Assembly (NCBI GenBank): GCA_937879965.1
Contig: CALFMP010000037.1
Location: 682,001 to 746,000, forward strand
Reading direction: 5' to 3'
DNA from: QKMZ01 sp012965515
GTDB lineage: Bacteria; Cyanobacteriota; Vampirovibrionia; Obscuribacterales; Obscuribacteraceae
DNA length: 64,000 nt
This document shows, in pieces, positions 16,601-25,773 of this stretch. A program made the translations under genes and the position numbers. Each line of letters starts with the position of its first letter. Positions within the stretch are counted from its first letter, which is position 1. A model generated the notes under the pieces. It saw only the letters and a program-made list of their open reading frames with translations. It did no database searches and was not told the DNA's origin.

Positions 16601-18955
16601 TCACTTACGCGCAAAGCGTACCGACTCTACAGCGAAGCCATCACTCGTAGTTCGTCCACCGACTCGTGCTGGAGCTATTTCGATACCGGTAATCCGGCTG
16701 TAGGCGTTACAGCAAAGCAATTTCAGGTCATACCCATAAGAATGGAATTGATGATCGGCAAGAAACGGCAAAGACACGTCTTTGAAATTCTTTTCGTCTT
16801 TACTCAGAAATAGCCTCAGTCGGACAGTTCTCTGTGCATCTCCAGCATCTGCATCCTGAGCTCGTCCAGTGATGATTACTTGAGAGTAGTCTGCTACTCG
16901 TAAATCCAATTTGCCCTTGTACTTTACGGCTTCCGCATCGCTGGTAGCGTAAGTCAACCGTACACCTGGCTTGGATTCCCAGTCCCCCTCCTCTGCCAAA
17001 GAGAGAATGCGATCCTGGCTGGTGAGCTTGGGAAATTGGTCTGATAGTTCTGTGTTTACAGGACGGATGTCCGGATGAATCTCATAGGGCAACGGGCGGG
17101 AAAGATGCACATCAATTCTTGGGTGTTCAAATATGGACCAGTCGTCAAAGCAGAAGCCATCCGATTTATTACGAAAGGCAATCTGGATTTTCTTCCCCTT
17201 GTACTTGGTTAGCGATATGGAGACATGCTCCTTTTGTCCAGGTCTTAGAAAACGTCGCCGGAACAATATCTCTTCGCGCCGACCGTCGACCGACAACGCT
17301 ATCTCGCTTTCTACTCCATCTTTGACCAGCATGCTTGGTGGAATTTTTGCAAGACAGATCGCGGTTTTCAGTTCGGCCCAGCCGACCTCTGCCGGAACAT
17401 CGATGTTCCAGGTTAGCCACGCGCTCCCGGGGAGACATAAAGATAGATGCTCGTAATCATCGAACGGACGCACTTGCGTGCAACTGCTGTTTTTGACCCA
17501 ACAGACAGTATTTGTCCCCATTCGTTCATCAAAGCCGACTTTGACGGTTGGCTGAACAAAATCTCCCTGCAGCCGCCATGTTTGGTCTCGTCCAAAACAG
17601 GAAAGCTGATGCTTCAGAAGAGGCAACGCCATGGCCTCAATCTGCTCATAATGCTCTCCTGGCCAGCCAAAGAGATATCTCAAGCCATATGTCGGGGCGG
17701 TCTTGAAATTACGCAGACAGAATTCAGAAACCGCAGTCCGTCTGTCCAAATAAAAATGCTTATCACGAAGGTCACGATTTGTCAGCCAAAATGACTGCAG
17801 CGAAAATAGAAGTATGGCCACCGCACACAGCGATGAGGTCAGCGACAGCAATAACCTGGCTTTCGGACGGGAAGACCAGGGCCGCGCGAAGTCAGGTTTG
17901 GCATTTTCCAGGGTGCAACCGCAAAGACCAAAGATTCCGTACCAGAAGAAAACAGACAGGCACGCATAAGAAGGGTTGAGATAAGCTCTAGAGAAATCGA
18001 TTAAACCGCCCATCACAAGTGCAAATACAAGCATGGATATAGCGGCCACAGCGCAAGGATACGTAAGGTTCTCAGCTGGTCGAGCCTTCAGCGATCGGCT
18101 AGCGCACAGAGACGCAACGAGAAGCAGACCACCGATGAGACCAACATATCCGGCAGTTTCAGACATCGGAATCCTGCCATGCAGGACAATGTAGTTGGAT
18201 AGCGGGCGCCCGACGAAATTCATCAAGAAAAGAAAGTGTCTCAATACTGGATTCGAAACTTCCTGTTGCCAGACCGCTGGCGCCGGGCAGACCGCCCCCA
18301 CATTCGGCAGTACATCAATTGCCATCCCCAAGGCACAGAAAATGAGAGGGAGGGCGATGGCTTTTCCGCGCAAAAGAACTGCTGTTATACAAGCAAGCCA
18401 AGTGCCGGAGCCAAGCGAGTACGACAAAGTTGATATCAAACCACCTATGAACATTACGACGACACTCTTCGTTCGCTTTTCAATTCTAAAAATAGACCAG
18501 AGAGCCAGAGCTGTCCCCAGTAAGGCAAACTGCCAGAGCAGGTTCCCCATGCCAAAAAACATGGAACCCGACTGGGTCAGTGAGAATGAGAACAACAAGA
18601 TGAAGCTTCTAGTGATCGCTTTGATCCAACCGCTCAATCTATAACAAAGGACATCAGCAATTATGCAAGTCTTAACCAGGCAGACAAAGAGCGCAACGAA
18701 GAGATCAAACCTCATATCCAAATGGAAAAAAATTGCATTGGCCAAGATAAACAGGAATGGCAATACAGTGACATGCGAACTTAACGTAGTATCCGAGAGC
18801 AACTTGGCTAAGTCGGAAAAGTTCAACCAGTTAAATTTCCCGCACAAAATCGCGTCAATAGTTGGAACGTAGAACAAATAATCGTCCTGCGGATTATTTG
18901 CCCCAATCGTATTCAATAGACAGCAAGCTCGCAACAAAGGAAGCAAGGAAAGCAT
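16601..18955 (-). CDS. Large membrane protein with a C-terminal periplasmic domain; start probably upstream
   Basis: 784 residues from the first ATG. About ten hydrophobic helices fill residues 1-390, followed by a soluble, beta-rich domain of about 390 residues rich in Arg and Asp. QDDYLFYVP in the first loop again places an acidic pair where GT-C enzymes have one. Starting at the ATG cuts into the first membrane helix. The frame is open 22 codons further up to an ATA at 19021, with AGGAGA five bases before it, and that extension supplies a positively charged cytosolic start (LLDSTKKTWYSF). So the true protein is probably about 806 residues with a non-standard start. The 210 bases to the GT2-GT92 gene hold nothing else. 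Confidence 0.75.
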   Translation of the reverse strand: MLSLLPLLRACCLLNTIGANNPQDDYLFYVPTIDAILCGKFNWLNFSDLAKLLSDTTLSSHVTVLPFLFILANAIFFHLDMRFDLFVALFVCLVKTCIIADVLCYRLSGWIKAITRSFILLFSFSLTQSGSMFFGMGNLLWQFALLGTALALWSIFRIEKRTKSVVVMFIGGLISTLSYSLGSGTWLACITAVLLRGKAIALPLIFCALGMAIDVLPNVGAVCPAPAVWQQEVSNPVLRHFLFLMNFVGRPLSNYIVLHGRIPMSETAGYVGLIGGLLLVASLCASRSLKARPAENLTYPCAVAAISMLVFALVMGGLIDFSRAYLNPSYACLSVFFWYGIFGLCGCTLENAKPDFARPWSSRPKARLLLSLTSSLCAVAILLFSLQSFWLTNRDLRDKHFYLDRRTAVSEFCLRNFKTAPTYGLRYLFGWPGEHYEQIEAMALPLLKHQLSCFGRDQTWRLQGDFVQPTVKVGFDERMGTNTVCWVKNSSCTQVRPFDDYEHLSLCLPGSAWLTWNIDVPAEVGWAELKTAICLAKIPPSMLVKDGVESEIALSVDGRREEILFRRRFLRPGQKEHVSISLTKYKGKKIQIAFRNKSDGFCFDDWSIFEHPRIDVHLSRPLPYEIHPDIRPVNTELSDQFPKLTSQDRILSLAEEGDWESKPGVRLTYATSDAEAVKYKGKLDLRVADYSQVIITGRAQDADAGDAQRTVRLRLFLSKDEKNFKDVSLPFLADHQFHSYGYDLKLLCCNAYSRITGIEIAPARVGGRTTSDGFAVESVRFARK

Positions 18956-19289
18956 CCAGAGTGCAGCATCCCAGAAGCCAGAAAAGCTGTACCATGTCTT
19001 TTTAGTGGAATCCAGAAGTATTGTTTTCTCCTGATTCGAATTCGCTGTCTCATTTTACTCTGTGTGTCGCCTTTCGATATGGCCGCCGTTTCAGGCTCTG
19101 AATGTCGTACTTTGATCTTGACAGTCAATACACAACACTCTTGCCAAACGGCTTGTCTTTTACCGGAAGAGCCGGCGAATGACAGTGCTCATGCGCGCAC
19201 AGCCGAGGAAGCAAAGCGTATTTCCAAGTTTGAATTATCATTAGAGTCGAATTGATCTGAATTCATTGCAGGTTGCTCGGCTGAAACGA

Positions 19290-20522
19290 ATGGAAAGTGG
19301 TCACGTAGACATAATTGGAGGAGGTCCGGCTGGTCTGATGGCAGCCGAGACCTTGATTAATGCCGGGCTTGACGTCGATGTCTACGAGTCGATGCCCACA
19401 TTAGGGCGCAAGTTTCTCCGGGCTGGACTCGGCGGTCTCAACATCACTCACAGTGAGCCGTTCGCGGTTTTCTGCACCAGATATGGCGATAAACAGCAGA
19501 AGATGCAAGCCATGCTTGATGCATTTACGCCGGACGCACTTTGTGAGTGGGTGCATGGGCTTGGCATCCAGACTTTCGTTGGTACTTCCGGTCGCGTTTT
19601 TCCCAGGGAGATGAAAGCGGCGCCCTTGTTGCGTGCATGGGTGCATCGTTTGCGTAATGCGGGGGTGCGCTTTCATCTGAACCACAGCTGGCGGGGTTTT
19701 AACGAGCAACGACATCTGAGATTTTCCAACTCTGCTCAAGAGTTTTCCACAAACCCGGACGCTGTGATTCTTGCTCTTGGTGGCGCCAGTTGGCCTCAAT
19801 TAGGTTCTACAGGCACCTGGATTTCTTGGCTCAATGAGCTTGGTGTGGAGACGGAACCATGGCAAAGCGCTAATTGCGGATTTAATGTCGCCTGGAGCGA
19901 GCATATCCGCGAGAAATTCGACGGCATGCCACTAAAGACGGTATCGCTTACTTTCACTGATTTGCGGGGACGAAAAGAAACCCGGCAAGGCGAATTGCTC
20001 ATCAAAGAGTACGGTATCGAAGGCGGTTTGATCTATTCGTTTTCAAAACGGCTGCGTGACTTTATAAATGTGCGTGGGGAGGCTACTTTCATGCTCGATC
20101 TATTGCCTGGGCGCACAATGGAACGTGTCGTGAAGGACCTTTCGCGTCCGCGCGGCTCTCGATCTCTGTCCCGCCATCTACAGAGTTGTCTTGGTAATGA
20201 TGCTTTGAAGCGTGCGCTGCTTTATGAGAAGGTCGAGCGGGACATTTTTTCTGATCCTTCAGCGTTGGCAAAGTCTATCAAAGCGCTTCCTATCACGATC
20301 AAGAGTCCTCGTCCAATTGCCGAGGCAATCAGCAGTGCCGGCGGCGTAAGCTTCAATTCTCTAGATGAGCAACTGATGTTGAAGAAACTGCCTGGTGTTT
20401 TCGTCGCCGGAGAGATGCTCGATTGGGAAGCTCCAACCGGTGGTTACCTGCTTACCGCCTGCTTCGCCAGCGGGCGCTGGGCTGCCAACGGAGTAATTGA
20501 TTGGCTCGGGCAGAAACGCTAA
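19290..20522 (+). CDS. FAD/NAD(P)-dependent flavoprotein of the HI0933/BaiN-like family
   Basis: 410 residues. The amino terminus has the dinucleotide-binding motif IIGGGPAGLMAAE, then ESMPTLGRKFLRAGLGGLN, typical of the HI0933-like aminoacetone/BaiN family (and close to TIGR03862). Near the end, GVFVAGEMLDWEAPTGGY is the second FAD-contact segment. The substrate of these flavoproteins is unknown. The frame opens at a TTG (19266), eight codons before this ATG, but neither start has a convincing ribosome binding site; the ATG gives the usual short lead-in. It stands alone, convergent with the McrBC-like pair. Confidence 0.88.
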   Translation: MESGHVDIIGGGPAGLMAAETLINAGLDVDVYESMPTLGRKFLRAGLGGLNITHSEPFAVFCTRYGDKQQKMQAMLDAFTPDALCEWVHGLGIQTFVGTSGRVFPREMKAAPLLRAWVHRLRNAGVRFHLNHSWRGFNEQRHLRFSNSAQEFSTNPDAVILALGGASWPQLGSTGTWISWLNELGVETEPWQSANCGFNVAWSEHIREKFDGMPLKTVSLTFTDLRGRKETRQGELLIKEYGIEGGLIYSFSKRLRDFINVRGEATFMLDLLPGRTMERVVKDLSRPRGSRSLSRHLQSCLGNDALKRALLYEKVERDIFSDPSALAKSIKALPITIKSPRPIAEAISSAGGVSFNSLDEQLMLKKLPGVFVAGEMLDWEAPTGGYLLTACFASGRWAANGVIDWLGQKR

Positions 20523-20567
20523 TTCAGCAATCACGACTGCCCTGGTTTGCCGCTGAGGGCGGGCAGA

Positions 20568-20596
20568 GGTGCTTTCAGTATGTGCATAAAGGCACC
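20568..20596. terminator. Possible shared terminator between convergent genes
   Basis: GGTGC-TTT (20568-20575) pairs with AAA-G-GCACC (20588-20596) with one bulged base. It sits between the flavoprotein stop and the DUF2357 gene stop. A second weaker inverted repeat, CTGCCC/GGGCAG, is at 20537-20566. No clean T run follows, so termination is uncertain. Confidence 0.3.
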
Positions 20597-20656
20597 ATTC
20601 TAAAAATCGTCACTGAAGATTCGCTCAGGAGCAAAGCATGAGGAATAAGACATTCC

Positions 20657-22234
20657 TTAAGCCAAATAGCGGCGAAGGACTTCGCTGACTGCCTTCTGAA
20701 GTCCCTCTCCATCAGAAGGTAGAGCCGGCAACGCTTCCACCTCAGAACCAAATTGCATTCGAGGACCCGGATACAACATGGCCGCGTACTCAAGTGTGCG
20801 GGCTGAATCAAGCGCTTTTCCTTGTTCGACCCAGCGCTGCAGATCGGCAACATCTTCTTTCATCGGCGCGATGCCGCTTCGGTCATTTGCAATGTCGCGT
20901 TTTGTGGCGACTCTGTATTCGGGATCGAAAACAAGGAGTTTAGACTGTTCTCCGGGAGAATCTATCACTATGGCGAGCGCGATGAGTCGTTCATGATTAG
21001 GAGTATCTTCAAGTACCTCATTACCTCCATCAGGTTTCCAACTTACCAAAGTGGCTCGCTTCCCAGTATTTGGACTGATTAGCTCGATTGCAGCCTGCTC
21101 ATCGTTTATCACCTGAATGAAGATGCCTTTGCTGTTTTTCTTGACCCAGTTGTGACTGACACATTGAAAGCCGGATTCGACACAAACTTGCAGCAGGGCA
21201 TCAATCACTTTGAAGTTTGCCCACAATTCATAGAGGAATGGAAATTGACTTAGTGGGGCTCGGAGCGCGGCTTCCGACAGTGTTACCGACGACTGCTGGG
21301 TTAGACTGAGATAGTCCTCAAACACAAGCCGGTAAGACGGGTTTTTCAAAAGAACCATCGTCACGCGCCCAGTAAATACAGTAGGAAGCTTTACTTCCCT
21401 CAAAAATGTTGCACGCGCACAAGCCAAATTGAATTCACTGATCAGATTATCGATATCACGAACAAGCTCCTCCGAAGCTTGCTCCATTCTGCCTTGCAGT
21501 CTCGATAGCCGCCCACGCAAAGCTTGAACATATACCTTCACCAGGCGATTCTCATATGTGTCGAATGAGCTCTCAACAGCCACGTCGTACATCCGAAATA
21601 CAAGATCGGGCGAAAGAACATTGCCGGGCATTGAAATAACTCCAGGCAATTTTGATATGTCCGGTCTTCTCACCTTGTCGGAATCACGAACTTCAGTTCG
21701 CGGTACCAACTCATGGTGACATTCGCGCTGAATTAACGGCAAGAGCTGCAACAGTCCTAGTCGTTCAGTCGTGCCCATGAGCATGCGACGCAGTTCGAAA
21801 AACTCCTCCTCGACGGAGGGCTTGTGATCAAGTGTGCCTAATTGAGCACCACATTTAAGCAACTGCGAAGCGACTGATTTGGGAAGTATGTCAGTCAATT
21901 CGTCAATAACGCAGGACATCTCACTCTCGGTGAAATACCTGGGCATCAAAGTGATTTTTCGGCGCTCGCGATAATCCCCGCAGATGAGATAAAGCTCGTA
22001 GTACCCCGGTCCGCAGGCAGGCCATTCACAGTAAGCCCGATTCTCTTTCGTATCGAAAAAAACTTCCAGAGAGCTAGCGCCAAGCTTTAACGAGATGCTT
22101 GGCCATGACTCTTGAATAACATCGATCGCAATGCCACATTTACACCCTTCAACGGGCAAAGGAATAGCCGCTCCAGTCTCGTCGAAAAATCTGAGCTTAG
22201 AAGAAGGAGACGATTCCATTGGAGTGAAAACCAT
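20657..22234 (-). CDS. McrC-like DUF2357/DUF524 nuclease-family protein
   Basis: 525 residues. The amino-terminal half is beta-rich (DUF2357-like), followed by a helical ENRLVKVYVQAL segment. The carboxy-terminal part is the PD-(D/E)xK nuclease-like region: FLYELWANFKVIDAL, the core strand KLLVFDPEYR, a DVADLQRW helix and a closing AMLYPGP. The family core normally reads D-x-K in the FD(P/A)KYR strand; here the lysine is glutamate (DPE), which would be expected to impair cleavage. The start overlaps the end of the AAA+ gene by 38 bases, so the two proteins are made together. An in-frame ATG at 22219 is an alternative start. Confidence 0.82.
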   Translation of the reverse strand: MVFTPMESSPSSKLRFFDETGAAIPLPVEGCKCGIAIDVIQESWPSISLKLGASSLEVFFDTKENRAYCEWPACGPGYYELYLICGDYRERRKITLMPRYFTESEMSCVIDELTDILPKSVASQLLKCGAQLGTLDHKPSVEEEFFELRRMLMGTTERLGLLQLLPLIQRECHHELVPRTEVRDSDKVRRPDISKLPGVISMPGNVLSPDLVFRMYDVAVESSFDTYENRLVKVYVQALRGRLSRLQGRMEQASEELVRDIDNLISEFNLACARATFLREVKLPTVFTGRVTMVLLKNPSYRLVFEDYLSLTQQSSVTLSEAALRAPLSQFPFLYELWANFKVIDALLQVCVESGFQCVSHNWVKKNSKGIFIQVINDEQAAIELISPNTGKRATLVSWKPDGGNEVLEDTPNHERLIALAIVIDSPGEQSKLLVFDPEYRVATKRDIANDRSGIAPMKEDVADLQRWVEQGKALDSARTLEYAAMLYPGPRMQFGSEVEALPALPSDGEGLQKAVSEVLRRYLA

Positions 22235-23141
22235 GGTTTAGATGCTGAATCTTACTGTTGCTGCGATGGAATCTGTTTGCTGTTATGTCATTGAGGCGTT
22301 GGAGCATGACACCAAGCCTGATATCAGTTCCTTTAATTCTCGGCAGAATTTTTTGAATAATTTGATCGTCGAATGCATCTTCCCAAGGTACACCGATGCG
22401 AGAAGCCTCCGTAACGTACTTGTTGATTTCATCAACAATGCGGATCGAAAACGGAGTGACATCATTTACTGCATCCCATATTTGCATAAGAGCATCCTGC
22501 ACTTCGGGGTGTTGAACTCTGGATGCGACTTCGTTTCGTTGATGAGTCACTTCAATGACTTGAGCACGGTCAAAGATTTTGTCTGCAAATCCTTGAGTCG
22601 TCTCATCGACGTTTACCGTACCAATGAAAAAGAGGTTAGGAGTCAAATCGACCACGTCTGTTCCAGACAGGGTTACCTGGGCCTGACCGGCACCAGTGAG
22701 GACCTCCATCCCTGACAAAAATTTGGCAAAATAGTACTCAACGCGAGCCAAATTCATTTCATCAAGAACAAGATGAAAAGGCTCAGGATCTTCGTTTGCG
22801 TCGACGGCAGACTTATAGGCTCTCGCCGCTCGCCGGAGAAAAAGGCTGAAATCTGTATCGAAATACCTCTTGCTCAGAGGGTTGAAATACCCTAGAAGAT
22901 CTTCGTTTGTGGTCCAATTGGGAGCAACAGGAACAAGGCAATAATGAGCATTCACGGCATCAGCGTACACGCGTGTCAGCAAAGTCTTGCCGCTACCGCT
23001 GGTGCCACTCAATATGACAAATCTTCGTGTTTTCAATGAAAGATGATAACGTCGCAAGAGATCGGGACTAAATACAGCTCCCGATGCATCGATAGACTTA
23101 CAAATATCTTCAAACTTAGGTTCAGCATAAGCCAAGGACAT
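22197..23141 (-). CDS. McrB-like AAA+ ATPase/GTPase
   Basis: 314 residues. Walker A is GTSGSGKT (near residue 45), Walker B is LVLDEMNLARVEYYFAKFLSGME-like, with the McrB-type pattern of an acidic pair followed by an aromatic and a second E. GTVNVDETTQGFADKIFDRA matches the sensor segment (NxxD motif) of McrB. It should be a hexameric motor that drives the nuclease-family protein encoded next. There is no separate DNA-recognition domain ahead of the motor, so target recognition may lie in the partner. AGAGGT is about 10 bases before the ATG. Such pairs are usually restriction or anti-phage loci. Confidence 0.88.
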   Translation of the reverse strand: MSLAYAEPKFEDICKSIDASGAVFSPDLLRRYHLSLKTRRFVILSGTSGSGKTLLTRVYADAVNAHYCLVPVAPNWTTNEDLLGYFNPLSKRYFDTDFSLFLRRAARAYKSAVDANEDPEPFHLVLDEMNLARVEYYFAKFLSGMEVLTGAGQAQVTLSGTDVVDLTPNLFFIGTVNVDETTQGFADKIFDRAQVIEVTHQRNEVASRVQHPEVQDALMQIWDAVNDVTPFSIRIVDEINKYVTEASRIGVPWEDAFDDQIIQKILPRIKGTDIRLGVMLQRLNDITANRFHRSNSKIQHLNHGFHSNGIVSFF

Positions 23142-23751
23142 GATGGCGCCACCTCTTTCCTGCTGCTCAAAACAACAGATGGACTAAAATGGACTCTTAG
23201 GATAACACAGCGGACGCCTACACGAAAAGACGCCTTAGCCGCAGATAGCTTGACTGCAAGCAAATACTTCCTTACACAGCCGCAAGAGGCTTCTAAAAGG
23301 CTACCGGCGAACTCACCGCAAAGGCGTTCAAAATTCAAGGACATACAAAGCAGAACGCCCCGCACTGACACTGTATTTGGTGGCACATCCCTACCCTAGA
23401 GGAACTTAAGCGAAAGCGGGATAGCCCCTATGTCATTTGCCATAAATGTCCAAAACTGCAAGAGTAGAAAACTGAAGCCCGATTACGCCAGCCACATTAC
23501 GTTGGCCCGTAATGTATTTTGGAAAGAGCCATACTAAAATAGCGATAGCGTTACAGGATTGACCTTAACTTCAAGGCGTCATTGCCGAATCCTCATAACC
23601 AGCTTCGAAAGGCTTTTGCGCTTGCCCGAGGTCACAAGAGTTTCTGCCTGTGCAGACCTCTAACGCAGTCAACAACAAAAAATAGCTTGGCCATCGCCTT
23701 GCAAGCGCCAGGTCCAGAGAGATCCACTACCAGATACATAGAGTTAATGCA
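23142..23751. other. Divergent intergenic region upstream of the McrBC-like pair
   Basis: About 610 bases between the minus-strand AAA+ gene and the plus-strand gene at 23752. It holds an 8-bp palindrome (listed separately) inside a 35-codon open frame (23430-23537, starting MSFAINVQNCK) that has no clear ribosome binding site and is not called. No tRNA or terminator was found. Confidence 0.4.
23494..23515. promoter_or_regulatory. Perfect 8-bp inverted repeat, candidate operator
   Basis: ACATTACG (23494-23501) and CGTAATGT (23508-23515) flank a six-base centre. A TATTTT tract follows. Its symmetry and place between divergent genes suit a repressor site; it could alternatively be a weak hairpin. 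Confidence 0.35.
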
Positions 23752-24219
23752 ATGAAACCAAAATCAAACAGACCGGCGCAGCCGTTGCCGCCGGACACGC
23801 CGACCAAATACGGTCCGCTCAGTATTCACCAGAACGGCATAGCTGTTAAGCACCTTACAGCTACGATGACGCCAGTGATTGGAAGAGAAAGTCACCTTGC
23901 GCACTCTCTCGAAAATGTACGCTTATCTCTGCACGTAGAACGTTTCGACGCCACAGAAAGGCTGTCGTCGGACATAATTTGCATAACACGCTTTCCGGAG
24001 TATGGCTACGAAATCAAACATATAACTCCATGCGAGATGCGCGTTGGCCAGACTCACGGAACCGCAGTAGTTCAATCGACATGCATGTGCATAGACTTTG
24101 AAGACGCGCACGACACGGTTTTGGAAGTGGAATACTGGCTCGGCGAAGAATCGATATCGCTCGTCTCAATCCCCATAAAGTTCCCGGCGCTCGCGGCAGA
24201 GGACTCAGTGCAGGGTTAG
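23752..24219 (+). CDS. Hypothetical protein
   Basis: 155 residues, unrecognised. A proline-rich amino terminus (residues 8-22) leads into a beta-rich domain (VRLSLHVERFDATERLS, DIICITRFPEYGYEIKHI). Residues 80-140 include TCMCIDFEDAHDTVLEVEYW, with two close cysteines. There is no signal peptide or membrane helix. The ribosome binding site is weak, but composition and length make it a likely gene. It points away from the McrBC-like pair and so could be an unrelated neighbour. Confidence 0.55.
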   Translation: MKPKSNRPAQPLPPDTPTKYGPLSIHQNGIAVKHLTATMTPVIGRESHLAHSLENVRLSLHVERFDATERLSSDIICITRFPEYGYEIKHITPCEMRVGQTHGTAVVQSTCMCIDFEDAHDTVLEVEYWLGEESISLVSIPIKFPALAAEDSVQG

Positions 24220-24369
24220 TACATCAAAAATCTTTCTTCTGGGCAGAATAGGCTGGACTGCGTCTTCAAGTTCGAAAAGGACAAAGGCTAAGAGCCAAAG
24301 AGTATGATGGTTGTGCATCTCTACCCTTTGGCGTCTAATCTTTAAATGGGCGCCCTGAGGCGCTGTTTC

Positions 24370-24657
24370 TTACCAGCTGTTGCCGTAAGTCGTGTTCTGC
24401 TTGCGTTCGCGAGACTCGGATATCGCGACGTAGAGTGTACGACCATTGTGCTGGCTGTTATCCAGATTGAGAATGGCATTTTGTGCCTCTTCTTGCGTAT
24501 TCATCTGGACAAAGCCGAATCCGCGAGACCTGCCGGTGTCACGATCCGTAGCCATTTTCGCCGAAACCACCTCGCCACAGGAGGCGAAAATTCCGCTGAG
24601 CTCACCATCGGTAGTGCTGAAAGCGAGGTTTCTGACGAATATTTTATTGTTTTGCAT
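24370..24657 (-). CDS. Single-RRM RNA-binding protein, cyanobacterial Rbp type
   Basis: 95 residues, almost entirely one RNA recognition motif. RNP2 is IFVRNL (residues 6-11) and RNP1 is RGFGFVQM (about 45-52). A short polar tail, RERKQNTTYGNSW, follows. Proteins of this kind are abundant in cyanobacteria, where they bind mRNA and are often cold-inducible. AAGG lies about 12 bases upstream. A long leader (no gene for about 590 bases upstream) is compatible with post-transcriptional control, but no element was recognised. Confidence 0.95.
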   Translation of the reverse strand: MQNNKIFVRNLAFSTTDGELSGIFASCGEVVSAKMATDRDTGRSRGFGFVQMNTQEEAQNAILNLDNSQHNGRTLYVAISESRERKQNTTYGNSW

Positions 24658-25243
24658 TTAGAGTGGGCCTTATAGAAGTAGTTTCTCGACCGCAACGCGG
24701 ACGAAGAAAAAGTCACAGAAGATGAATTTACTTAGCAACAATGCGGTGACATCCCGCAATCAGGTGCAGCAATAACATGCAGAGCCAAGAGCACGGCGGA
24801 TGAAATCAGTATCCGGAAAGTGGCTTTGCACTTGAACCTTCGGCAATAGAACTCAAAGGTAGAGCAAGACAGCCTGACAATTTCAATCACACAATAGCAC
24901 GATTCGCAACCAAATCAATGCCCGGTACGAATTACTAATTATAGATTCACATTTGATGCCACCGCTAATTAACACCGCATACGGTGCCACAAGTCGAATC
25001 AAGCTCGATTCTTCATAGCGACAGCCAATCTTGCTATTTTTCAATCAAGCAAACATAGTGATATGCGGTGGAGCAGGCACCGGCATTTGCCTCCACCTGT
25101 GCAAGAAGATCGCCGAACAACATGATGACGCAGGCCAACGGTGTCCCGCACAGATGTCCGAATGCTGAAACCCAAAAGTGCATTGGGGCTTGAGAATTGC
25201 TCAAATTAGATACAGGCGGAGCGCACGAGTCGGACTGACTCAG
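24658..25243. other. Intergenic region, no supported gene
   Basis: Between the RRM gene and the hypothetical protein at 25244. A hairpin with arms GTGGAG (near 25067) and CTCCAC (near 25090), with an inner GGCA/TGCC, is the only structure noticed. No open frame is convincing. Confidence 0.4.
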
Positions 25244-25720
25244 TTAGTGACCCCAATTGCGCAAAAATTCTGCGAATTCAGGAATTTGAATCTTCGAAAG
25301 AGGTTGTGTGGACGAAGAGAAAAATTTACGCAGTCCTTGAGCAAATTCCGTTTCACCAGACAATAAATCGGAAAATTGACCAAACCATTGTATTTGCTCC
25401 ACGCCACTGATGATCTGATTGAACTCGTCCACTGCTTTCTGGTCGAAACTGTCTGCAGTGACAGTCGATAGATAACGCTGAGCTTTCTCAAACAGTTGAG
25501 CATCAGTGGCTCCTAAACTGTGCGCAACCAACGGAAACTTCTGCAAGAAACGAACGAGCTCTTCTTTCGAATCAAACCAGCTGAAGTTTCCCGCCCCTCC
25601 TCCTGAAGCACCATGGGTATCATCGTAAGCAAAGAATCCCCAGGAATATGAATAAGGCTCTCGCTCAAACGATTGCTCGAACTCAGTTTCAAGCACCTCA
25701 ATTTTGACACCAGCGTACAT
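25244..25720 (-). CDS. Hypothetical protein
   Basis: 158 residues from the ATG at 25720. AGAGG lies six bases upstream of that ATG, whereas the frame also opens at a TTG (25747) that has no binding site; the ATG is chosen. The sequence has an acidic amino-terminal half (VLETEFEQSFEREPYSYSW), a glycine-rich turn (GASGGGAGNF), then amphipathic helices. It is unrecognised. It follows the xanthine dehydrogenase-type gene on the same strand, 54 bases later, and might be the tail of that operon. Confidence 0.6.
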   Translation of the reverse strand: MYAGVKIEVLETEFEQSFEREPYSYSWGFFAYDDTHGASGGGAGNFSWFDSKEELVRFLQKFPLVAHSLGATDAQLFEKAQRYLSTVTADSFDQKAVDEFNQIISGVEQIQWFGQFSDLLSGETEFAQGLRKFFSSSTQPLSKIQIPEFAEFLRNWGH

Positions 25721-25773
25721 GTAAACCTCTACGAAAATTCTGTACAAAACACCATTAAGGGTAGCTTTCGCGA

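Noticed and set aside
13967..19032. Horizontally acquired genomic island in the polysaccharide region
   Set aside because: No integrase, direct repeats or tRNA-flanked ends were found, and base composition by eye does not stand out.
23430..23537. 35-codon small gene upstream of the McrBC-like pair
   Set aside because: Weak or no ribosome binding site; it contains the palindrome, which is better explained as a regulatory site.
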